From the NCBI RefSeq assembly GCF_013624435.2, contig NZ_CP061768.1:1116001-1180000 (forward strand): 64,000 nt of DNA. The letters run 5' to 3'. The notes below the pieces were generated by a model. The model was not told where the DNA came from, searched no databases, and was given only the letters and a program-made list of their open reading frames with translations. Below, piece after piece: positions 57,667 through 64,000 of this stretch. Within the stretch, counting starts at the first letter, position 1. Every line of letters starts with the position of its first letter. The translations under genes and the position numbers were made by a program. The stretch comes from Nocardioides campestrisoli (lineage in GTDB: Bacteria; Actinomycetota; Actinomycetes; Propionibacteriales; Nocardioidaceae).

Positions 57667-58893
57667 ATGGACGACCTCAGCAGACGCAGTCTTCTCCGGG
57701 CCGGCGGGGTCGCCGCCGCCCTGGGCACGCTCGGCACCGCGGCGCAGGCCGAGGCGCACCCGTGGCGGTGGTCGGCCGCCGGCTCCATCCCCGGCACCGG
57801 CACCGGGGCGGACCCCCGGTTCACCTGGGACGACGAGGCGGACCCCGTGATCGCCCGGCTCCTGGACCGCGGCGAGGTGCCGCGGGTCAACCAGCTGCTC
57901 AACGGATGGGTGCGCAACTCCGACCCGCTGCCGGCGGGCCTGCCCACCGAGCTGCGCGACTTCATGGAGCACGCCCGGCGCCTGCCCTCGTGGGCCGACC
58001 AGCGGCAGCTCGACCTGGCCGCTGAGTTCAACACCAAGCGAGGTCTCTACCTCGGCGTCCTCTACGGGTTCGCCAGCGGCATGCTGAGCACCGTCATCCC
58101 CAAGGAGGCGCTGGCGGTCTACTACTCCAAGGGTGGCGCGGACATGAAGGACCGCATCTCCAAGACCGCCAAGCTCGGCTACGACATCGGCTCGCTCGAC
58201 GCCTACCGTCCGAGCGGGGAGATGGTGGTGACGGCGGTGAAGACCCGGATGGCGCACGCCGGCGTACGGCACCTGCTCCCGCAGTCCCCGCACTGGGCCG
58301 GCCGGGCGCCCGAGGACGTGCCGATCAGCCAGCACGACCTGATGGTGACCTGGCACAGCCTGCCCACCACGGTGATGCGGACCCTGAAGGACTGGAAGGT
58401 GCGGATCCCTGCCGACGAGCAGACCGCCTTCCTCCACTCGTGGCAGGTCAGCGCCGCGATGCTCGGCATCCGGCACGAGTACATCCCCGCGACCTGGTCC
58501 GACGCCGAGTCGCAGGCGCAGCAGGTGCTCGACCCGATCCTCGCGCCGACGCCGGAGGGCCTGAAGCTGGCCGACGTCCTGCTGGACCTCGGCAAGGGGC
58601 TGGACGGCACGATCCTGTCCCGCGGAGTGCTGGAGGCGCTGACCCGGTTCACCCTCGGCGACGAGATCGCGGGCTGGTTGCGCCTGGGTCGCCATCCTCT
58701 GTGGGACGGCCTGCTCAAGACCGCGTGGCGACCGTTCGTGGCGGTGCGGGAGGGCCTGCTGCCCGCGCCGTTCATGCCGCCCGCCGCCTGGATGTTCGAC
58801 GAGCTGCTGCGTCAGTTCGTCCTGCTCTACACGGCCGAGCTCAAGCCCATCCGGATCCAGATCCCCACCGGCAACAACCCCAACTACCCGTAA
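57667..58893 (+). CDS. lcp: Probable latex-clearing protein (heme-dependent rubber oxygenase, DUF2236)
   Basis: A 408-residue secreted protein of the MpaB/Lcp (DUF2236) family. The N-terminus has a twin-arginine signal (LSRRSLLRAGGVAAALG). Lcp cleaves cis-1,4-polyisoprene outside the cell using a b-type heme. Residues known from Streptomyces K30 Lcp are present, each offset by one: E147, R163, K166, T167, R194, the axial heme ligand H197 (RMAHAGVRH) and R201. Length matches Lcp (about 400). ATG at 57667 follows GGAAGGGCGG. A CRP-like site in the promoter suggests carbon-source control. Residue mapping is from memory of the family. Confidence 0.78.
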   Translation: MDDLSRRSLLRAGGVAAALGTLGTAAQAEAHPWRWSAAGSIPGTGTGADPRFTWDDEADPVIARLLDRGEVPRVNQLLNGWVRNSDPLPAGLPTELRDFMEHARRLPSWADQRQLDLAAEFNTKRGLYLGVLYGFASGMLSTVIPKEALAVYYSKGGADMKDRISKTAKLGYDIGSLDAYRPSGEMVVTAVKTRMAHAGVRHLLPQSPHWAGRAPEDVPISQHDLMVTWHSLPTTVMRTLKDWKVRIPADEQTAFLHSWQVSAAMLGIRHEYIPATWSDAESQAQQVLDPILAPTPEGLKLADVLLDLGKGLDGTILSRGVLEALTRFTLGDEIAGWLRLGRHPLWDGLLKTAWRPFVAVREGLLPAPFMPPAAWMFDELLRQFVLLYTAELKPIRIQIPTGNNPNYP

Positions 58894-59031
58894 CGGTCTC
58901 GGCACTCGGCACGGCACTCGGCACGGCGGCCGGCACCCCGTACGGCGAGCGGGATGGCCGTCCCGACGGCATGCCGGGGAGCTCGGGCGGGGACAGGGGG
59001 CCCGTCCCCACCGAACGGAGCAGTGCCCCGC

Positions 59032-61002
59032 ATGACCGACGACTCGCGTCCGGCCCACCCGGACGGGCATCCCCAGCCGTCCTCCCAGGACCAGCCCGAC
59101 CAGCACGCCGGGCACACGCCGCCCACCCAGGCAGCCGCGCGGGCGGCCCGACGCACCGGCGCCGCGCTGTCCCGGCTGGACTACCAGCGGCCGCGCTACC
59201 CGCACGACATCCACCCCGCGCTGGTCCCCGGGATCGCCATCGATGAGCAGCGGCGCCGCTACTCGGTCGATCGCGTGGTGCTCGGGATCGCGGGGGTGCT
59301 CACGGTGGCGTTCGTCGTCTGGGGGATCGCCGACCCCGACGGTGTCGGCGAGGTCGCCGGGACGGCGTACTCCTGGACGATGGAGAACCTGGGCTGGCTC
59401 TTCAACGCGGTCGCCACGATCGTCCTGGTCGCGCTGGTCGCTCTCTGCATCTCCCGCTACGGCGACATCCCGCTGGGCAAGGACGGGGAGACCCCCGAGT
59501 TCTCCACCTTCTCCTGGGTGGCGATGCTCTTCGCCGCCGGGCTCGGCATCGGGGTGATGTTCTGGGGCCCCTCGGAGCCGCTGACCTACTTCATCTCCCC
59601 GCCGCCGATGACCTCCGAGGCGGAGTCCGTCGAGGCGCTCCACCACGCGCTGGCCCAGACCTACTACCACTGGGGCGTCCACGCCTGGGCGATGTACGCC
59701 CTGGTCGGCGGCGCCGTGGCGTACGCGGCATACCGGCGCGGCCGCCCGCTGCTGATGTCGTCGATCTTCGAGCGGCTCTTCGGCCGCAGCCGCACCGAGG
59801 GCTGGGCCGGGCGCCTGGTCGACATCTTCGCGATCATCGCCACCCTGTTCGGCACCGCGGCAGCGCTGGGCATCGCGGCGCTCCAGATCGGCCAGGGCTT
59901 CGTGATCGTCAGCGGCGCCTCCGAGCTGACCAACACCGCGCTGGTCGCGATCATCGCCGTCCTGTCGGTCGGCTTCGTGATCTCCGCGGTCTCGGGTGTG
60001 GCCCGGGGGATCCGGATGCTGTCCAACCTCAACATCGTCCTGACGATCGGCTTCGCCGGGCTGGTCTTCCTGCTCGGGCCCACCCTGTTCCTGCTCAACC
60101 TGCTGCCGTCGGCGCTGATGGAGTACGTCGGCTCCTTCTTCGCGCTGATGGGCCGCTCCGCCTCGTGGGGCCAGGAGACGCTCGACTTCCAGTCCGCCTG
60201 GACCGTCTACTACTGGGCCTGGTGGATCTCCTGGTCGCCGTTCGTCGGCGTGTTCATCGCCCGGATCTCCCGAGGCCGGACGATCCGCCAGTTCCTGCTC
60301 GGCGTCATCCTCATCCCGTCCTCGCTGCTCTTCGTCGCCTACGGGATCATGGGCGGCACGGCGATCTCGATGTACCGCGACGGCGAGCCCGGCTTCAGCA
60401 CCGAGGTGAACCCGCCGGAGGTGCTCTTCGCCGTCGTCGACAACCTGCCGTTCGCCGGCTGGCTGCCGGTGCTGATCATGGTGATCCTGGGCATCTTCTT
60501 CATCACCGCGGCCGACTCCGCCTCGGTGGTCATGGGCATCCTCAGCACCCGCGGGTCCCAGTCCCCGCCGCGGACCGTGGTGGTCTTCTGGGGGCTGGTG
60601 ATGGCCGGGATCGCGGTCGTCATGCTGCTGCTCGGCGACGAGTCGGCGCTGCAGGGGCTCCAGTCGCTGGTGATCATCACCGCGGTGCCGTTCGCGGTGG
60701 TGATGCTGCTCGCCGTGGTCGCCTGGTTCCGCGAGCTGAGCACCGACCCGCACACCCTGCGGCGCCAGTACGCCGAGAACGCGGTGCGCAACGCGGTCGT
60801 CGCGGGCGTGGAGCGGTACGACGACGACTTCGGCCTCCAGGTCGTCCGGACGGGGCCCGGGGAGGGGGCGGGGGCCGGTGTCGACTCCGCGCACGCCGAC
60901 TACACCGAGTGGTACCAGCGCACCGACGAGGACGGCCGGCCGATCGGCTACGACTACGAGACGGGGGAGTGGGCCGACGGTCGGTCACCATCGTCCTCCT
61001 AG
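59032..61002 (+). CDS. BCCT-family (betaine/choline/carnitine) transporter
   Basis: A 656-residue transporter with twelve membrane segments between about residues 80 and 590 and long hydrophilic tails. BCCT signatures: AGLGIGVMFWGPSEPLTYF and YYWAWWISWSPFVGVFIARISRGRTIRQF, with the Trp-rich TM8 box. Takes up glycine betaine or related compounds for osmoprotection, driven by Na+ or H+. The Asp/Glu-rich C-terminus (YTEWYQRTDEDGRPIGYDYETGEW) may be an osmosensing tail. The N-terminal 45 residues are Pro/His-rich and disordered. Confidence 0.9.
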   Translation: MTDDSRPAHPDGHPQPSSQDQPDQHAGHTPPTQAAARAARRTGAALSRLDYQRPRYPHDIHPALVPGIAIDEQRRRYSVDRVVLGIAGVLTVAFVVWGIADPDGVGEVAGTAYSWTMENLGWLFNAVATIVLVALVALCISRYGDIPLGKDGETPEFSTFSWVAMLFAAGLGIGVMFWGPSEPLTYFISPPPMTSEAESVEALHHALAQTYYHWGVHAWAMYALVGGAVAYAAYRRGRPLLMSSIFERLFGRSRTEGWAGRLVDIFAIIATLFGTAAALGIAALQIGQGFVIVSGASELTNTALVAIIAVLSVGFVISAVSGVARGIRMLSNLNIVLTIGFAGLVFLLGPTLFLLNLLPSALMEYVGSFFALMGRSASWGQETLDFQSAWTVYYWAWWISWSPFVGVFIARISRGRTIRQFLLGVILIPSSLLFVAYGIMGGTAISMYRDGEPGFSTEVNPPEVLFAVVDNLPFAGWLPVLIMVILGIFFITAADSASVVMGILSTRGSQSPPRTVVVFWGLVMAGIAVVMLLLGDESALQGLQSLVIITAVPFAVVMLLAVVAWFRELSTDPHTLRRQYAENAVRNAVVAGVERYDDDFGLQVVRTGPGEGAGAGVDSAHADYTEWYQRTDEDGRPIGYDYETGEWADGRSPSSS

Positions 61003-61012
61003 CCTGTCCACC

Positions 61013-61648
61013 ATGACGCGTTATCTCACAGCTGTGCCCGTGGCACTGCTCCTTCTCCTGACCGGCTGCTCCTCCTCCGACGACAACGACGACAACGGCG
61101 ACAAGAGCGCCAAGGCCGGGAGCGAGACCACCACCTCCTCCTCCGAGGGACGCGTCGAGGTCGGCGGCGTCAGCTTCGAGCTGCCCGAGGACTGGACCAC
61201 GCTGGACGCGCAGGAGATGGCCGACGACGTCGGCGAGACCGACGAGATGAAGGAGGTCCAGGGTGCGCTCGGGATGAGCGACGCGCAGTTCGACAAGCTG
61301 ATGGACTCGGTCGACCTCTACGCCGTCACCGGTGAGGGCGCCAAGAACGGCTTCCTCGACAACGTCGTCGCCGTCGTCGTCCCGGGGTCGATGCCCAGCG
61401 ACACCCAGATCGAGTCCGAGATCCTGGCCCTCGAGGGCAAGGTGCAGTCCCTCGAGCGCGAGGAGACCGACGCGGGCGAGGTGGCGCGGATGGCCTACAC
61501 GATGCCCGCCGGGGCCGGCGAGGTGCAGGGTGAGGCGCTGAGCGTCGAGGTGGACGGCTCCGTGGTGAGCATCTCGGTGAGCACCCCCGACGCCGCCACC
61601 TCCGCCGAGGTGGCGGACCTGATCATGGAGACGATCAGCGAGGCCTGA
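61013..61648 (+). CDS. Hypothetical secreted lipoprotein
   Basis: A 211-residue lipoprotein: signal MTRYLTAVPVALLLLLTG with lipobox LTGC (Cys19), an acidic Ser/Asp/Asn linker, then a domain reading VGGVSFELPEDWTTLDAQEMADDVGE. Its beta-rich end (ALSVEVDGSVVSISVST) recalls PsbP/LpqN-like folds. Function unknown. The ATG is 7 nt after TAGCCT (61000-61005), whose first bases are the stop codon of the BCCT gene. Confidence 0.72.
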   Translation: MTRYLTAVPVALLLLLTGCSSSDDNDDNGDKSAKAGSETTTSSSEGRVEVGGVSFELPEDWTTLDAQEMADDVGETDEMKEVQGALGMSDAQFDKLMDSVDLYAVTGEGAKNGFLDNVVAVVVPGSMPSDTQIESEILALEGKVQSLEREETDAGEVARMAYTMPAGAGEVQGEALSVEVDGSVVSISVSTPDAATSAEVADLIMETISEA

Positions 61649-61680
61649 CCGGCCCCGCCCCGCAGTCTCCGCAGACCATC

Positions 61681-61713
61681 GAGCCCGCCGACCCGACCCG
61701 GGTCGGCGGGCTC
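61681..61713. terminator. Strong bidirectional terminator
   Basis: GAGCCCGCCGACCC (61681-61694) pairs perfectly with 61700-61713 across a 5-nt loop, followed by TGTCGTT. It separates the convergent lipoprotein and deazaflavin-oxidoreductase genes. Confidence 0.85.
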
Positions 61714-61735
61714 TGTCGTTCCAGTCCTGTCGGCC

Positions 61736-62170
61736 TCAGGCGCGCTCGAGCAGGAAGACCGGGATCTCCCGGTCGGTCTTCTCGGCATATCCCGCGTACG
61801 GCGGGAAGGCGTCCACCGCGCGCTCCCACCAGGCGGCGCGCTCGTCGCCCTCGGCCAGCCGGGCGACGTACTCGTGCTTCTCGGCGCCGTCCTGCAGGTC
61901 CACGTGCGGGTCCGCGACGAAGTTGTGGAACCACGCCGGGTGCTCCGGCGCTCCGCCCTGGGAGGCCACCGCGGCGTAGACGCCCTCGTGCTCGACCCGC
62001 ATCACCGGGTTTTTCCGCAGCCTGCCCGACCGGGCCCCGCGCGAGGTGATGACGACGATCGGCCGGTCCATGATCGTGTTGCCCTCGGCGCCGTCGGTCG
62101 CCTCGTACAGCGCGACCTGCTCGCGGACCCACGTGCTCGGGCTCGGTTCGTACTCTCCCTGGAGTGCCAT
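61736..62170 (-). CDS. Deazaflavin (F420)-dependent nitroreductase family protein
   Basis: A 144-residue split-beta-barrel protein of the Ddn family: IVVITSRGARSGRLRKNPVMRVEHEGVYAAVASQGGAPEHPAWFHNFVADPHVDLQDG. These actinobacterial enzymes use F420H2 to reduce quinones or nitro compounds. The ATG at 62170 is preceded by GGGAGAG-like bases. Substrate unknown. Confidence 0.85.
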   Translation of the reverse strand: MALQGEYEPSPSTWVREQVALYEATDGAEGNTIMDRPIVVITSRGARSGRLRKNPVMRVEHEGVYAAVASQGGAPEHPAWFHNFVADPHVDLQDGAEKHEYVARLAEGDERAAWWERAVDAFPPYAGYAEKTDREIPVFLLERA

Positions 62171-62283
62171 GGGTCCATCCCAGCACGCGGGCGGGCACCC
62201 CTGCACGTGTCTCGGGTCACCTCGCGGGTGGCACCGGGACCGCTACGGTGGGCGGAGGTCCGGAACCGGAGAGAGGCGGCTCG

Positions 62284-63174
62284 ATGCAACGCCCTGTGCC
62301 CCGCACGATCACGCTGCACGGCCACGAGCTCTCCTACGTCGACAGCGGCGAGGGTGCCCCCGTCCTGTTCATCCACGGCATCCTCGGCTCGCGCGGCCAG
62401 TGGAACCGGCTGATCGACCGGATCCACGACGACCAGCGGGTGATCGTCCCGGACCTCTTCGGGCACGGCGAGTCGGCCAAGCCGCTCGGCGACTACTCGC
62501 TGAGCTCGCACGCGGCCACGCTCCGCGACCTCCTCGACCGGCTCGGGGTGGAGCGGGTGACCCTGGTCGGGCACTCGCTGGGCGGCGGCATCGCGATGCA
62601 GTTCTACTACCTCTTCCCCGAGCGGGTGGAGCGGCTGGTCCTGGTCGCCAGTGGCGGCCTGGGGCGCGAGGTCAGCCCGCTGCTGCGGGCCGCCACCCTG
62701 CCCGGCGCCGAGCAGGTGCTGGGGGTCGCCGCCTCCGCCTGGCTGCTGGGCCGGCTCGAGGACGTCGGCGGCGCCGCGCGCAGGGTCGGCTGGAAGCCGG
62801 GCGCCGACGTCACCGCCGTCTGGAAGGGGTTCACCTCGCTCAACGACCGGGAGAGCCGCCGCGCGTTCCTCTCCACCACCCGGGCCGTGATCGACCTCGG
62901 CGGCCAGACGATCAGCGCCCACGACCACCTCGAGGACGTCGACCCGGTGCCCACCCTGATCGTCTGGGGCTCCCGGGACCGGATGATCCCCGTCTTCCAC
63001 GCGCTCAAGGCCCAGGAGTCGGTGCCCGACTGCCGGGTGGTGCTCTTCGAGGGCGCGGGGCACTTCCCGCACCTCGACGACCCCGACCGGTTCGCCGAGG
63101 TGCTGCGCGACTTCATCGCCACCACCGATCCCGCCCCCGTCGTGCGCGCCCGGGCCGCCCGGGACGCGGGCTGA
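62284..63174 (+). CDS. Alpha/beta-hydrolase
   Basis: A 296-residue alpha/beta hydrolase: VLFIHGILGSRGQWNRL oxyanion segment, DLFGHGESAKP, nucleophile elbow VGHSLGGGIAMQF, acid near LIVWGSRDRMIP and catalytic His in GAGHFPHLDDP. Similar to haloalkane-dehalogenase/epoxide-hydrolase-like enzymes, but the specific reaction is unclear. ATG at 62284 follows GGAGAGAGG. Confidence 0.84.
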   Translation: MQRPVPRTITLHGHELSYVDSGEGAPVLFIHGILGSRGQWNRLIDRIHDDQRVIVPDLFGHGESAKPLGDYSLSSHAATLRDLLDRLGVERVTLVGHSLGGGIAMQFYYLFPERVERLVLVASGGLGREVSPLLRAATLPGAEQVLGVAASAWLLGRLEDVGGAARRVGWKPGADVTAVWKGFTSLNDRESRRAFLSTTRAVIDLGGQTISAHDHLEDVDPVPTLIVWGSRDRMIPVFHALKAQESVPDCRVVLFEGAGHFPHLDDPDRFAEVLRDFIATTDPAPVVRARAARDAG

Positions 63175-63184
63175 GCGAACGCCG

Positions 63185-63691
63185 ATGACCCAGGAGACCG
63201 GTCCGGTCGTGGTCCCGGCGCGCGCGGACGAGCCGGCGGTCCTGGCGCTGCTCGCCGACTACGCCGAGGAGCTGGCCGCCCGGGGCATCGTGCTCCACCA
63301 GGACGAGGGCGGGTCCGTCACGCCCGAGGAGATGGCGCCGCCGCGGGGGGCCTTCCACGTGGTGACCCTCGGCGGCCGGCCGGTGGCGTGCGGGGGAGTG
63401 CGGCTCCTGGACCCCGGGACCGCCGAGGTGAAGCGGATGTACGTCGCCCCCACCGCCCGCCGGCGCGGGGTGGCGCGCACGCTGCTCGGCCGGCTCGAGC
63501 AGGACGCCCGCGACCTCGGCTGCTCCGCCGTGCGCCTGGACACCGGCCCGGGGATGGACGCGGCGATCACGCTCTACCGGGCGAGCGGGTACCGGGAGAT
63601 CGACGACTACAACGGCAACCCGCACGCGGGCCACTGGTTCGAGAAGGCGCTGGCTCGACAAGGCGTTCCAGCCGACCGGCTCGTAGACTGA
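63185..63691 (+). CDS. GNAT-family N-acetyltransferase
   Basis: A 168-residue GNAT protein. Acetyl-CoA-binding motif A is [29 protein letters not shown] (R/Q-x-x-G-x-G/A), and the closing [17 protein letters not shown] is the usual motif B. Substrate unknown. Starts 10 bp after the hydrolase stop, so it is likely co-transcribed with it. The next gene's -10 box overlaps its last codons. Confidence 0.85.
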   Translation: MTQETGPVVVPARADEPAVLALLADYAEELAARGIVLHQDEGGSVTPEEMAPPRGAFHVVTLGGRPVACGGVRLLDPGTAEVKRMYVAPTARRRGVARTLLGRLEQDARDLGCSAVRLDTGPGMDAAITLYRASGYREIDDYNGNPHAGHWFEKALARQGVPADRLVD

Positions 63692-63740
63692 CCGGCGGCC
63701 CGCGGTGCCAGCCGCGGTTCACCCGACGATCCAGGACCCC
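63684..63740 (+). promoter_or_regulatory. prfC promoter and leader
   Basis: TAGACT (63684-63689) falls in the last codons of the GNAT gene. With start at about 63696 the prfC mRNA would have a leader of some 45 nt without a strong Shine-Dalgarno. Confidence 0.4.
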
Positions 63741-64000
63741 GTGACTTCCTCGCCCACCGCACCCCAGACCCAGCACCCGACGACCCAGCACCCGACGACC
63801 CAGCAGGACGTACGCCGCGAAGCGTCGCGACGCCGTACGTTCGCGGTGATCAGCCACCCGGACGCCGGAAAGTCGACGCTCACCGAGGCGCTGGCACTGC
63901 ACGCGCAGGTGATCAACCAGGCCGGTGCGGTGCACGGCAAGGCCGGGCGCCGGGCGACGGTCTCGGACTGGATGGAGATGGAGCAGGAGCGCGGCATCTC
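63741..64000 (+). CDS. prfC: Peptide chain release factor 3 (5' part, cut by window edge)
   Basis: The first 86 codons are visible. After a 25-residue Thr/Gln/His/Pro-rich extension (15-bp repeats at 63771-63800 encode [12 protein letters not shown]) comes the GTPase domain: [22 protein letters not shown] with the P-loop, and [19 protein letters not shown], which is specific to RF3 rather than EF-G or BipA. RF3 recycles RF1/RF2 after termination. GTG start. Confidence 0.88.
   Translation, partial: MTSSPTAPQTQHPTTQHPTTQQDVRREASRRRTFAVISHPDAGKSTLTEALALHAQVINQAGAVHGKAGRRATVSDWMEMEQERGI

Noticed and set aside
57595..60894. Open frame of over 1000 codons on the minus strand opposite lcp and the BCCT gene
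   Set aside because: Antisense to two genes with clear domains; composition is His/Arg/Gly/Asp-rich without protein character.

Overview
This is 64 kb of high-GC chromosome from an actinobacterium, most likely Nocardioidaceae or a close relative. The evidence is strong G/C bias at third codon positions, many GTG starts, dense head-to-tail packing, LpqY/SugABC-type sugar uptake, DUF1707 and DUF4245 proteins, a deazaflavin (F420)-type oxidoreductase and many apparently leaderless genes. The assignment is inferred from gene content; no rRNA or other phylogenetic marker lies in the window.

Layout. 1-9.5 kb: two CNNM/CBS membrane proteins (the first cut by the window edge), a PIN-PhoH protein, a secreted lytic-transglycosylase-like protein, a malonyl/acyl-CoA synthetase, class II fumarase, a spermidine-synthase-like methyltransferase and a CarH-like B12-binding protein that lacks its DNA-binding domain. 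9.5-22.2 kb: a divergent ArsR-type regulator/MFS pair, class I fumarase, a four-gene ABC importer and a 1471-residue secreted subtilase with Kelch repeats. 22.4-29.6 kb: a winged-helix regulator, a flavoprotein, a PLDc_N membrane protein, then a TPP-riboswitch-controlled thiamine operon (thiE-thiO-thiS-thiG-tenI-like-thiD) and a DUF1707 protein. 29.7-34.2 kb: a trehalose/maltose-type ABC operon behind a GntR/DasR-like operator. 34.2-47.3 kb: housekeeping genes (two alpha/beta hydrolases, glpX, xseAB, ispH, a Sua5/YciO protein, rmuC, a VOC protein, xth, two PH-domain proteins, ychF).

47.28-54.89 kb is a 7.6-kb integrative element inserted at the 3' end of ychF. It is bounded by a 22-bp direct repeat with one mismatch, and each end carries the same two sets of inner repeats, which look like integrase arm sites. 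Its cargo is a tyrosine integrase, a small excisionase-like HTH protein, an AAA+ ATPase/subtilisin-like protease pair resembling the IetAS plasmid-exclusion/anti-phage module, a small zinc-ribbon protein and an unknown protein. Paired palindromes precede the ATPase. This is the most interesting accessory system in the window.

55-64 kb: an SQR-like flavoprotein, a CynX/NimT-type MFS transporter, a probable latex-clearing protein (rubber oxygenase) downstream of a perfect CRP-type palindrome, a BCCT transporter, a lipoprotein, a deazaflavin oxidoreductase, an alpha/beta hydrolase, a GNAT acetyltransferase and the 5' part of prfC.

Across the window at least 16 genes have a TANNNT -10 box ending 6-8 nt before the start codon, which implies widespread leaderless transcription and helps to fix several start codons.
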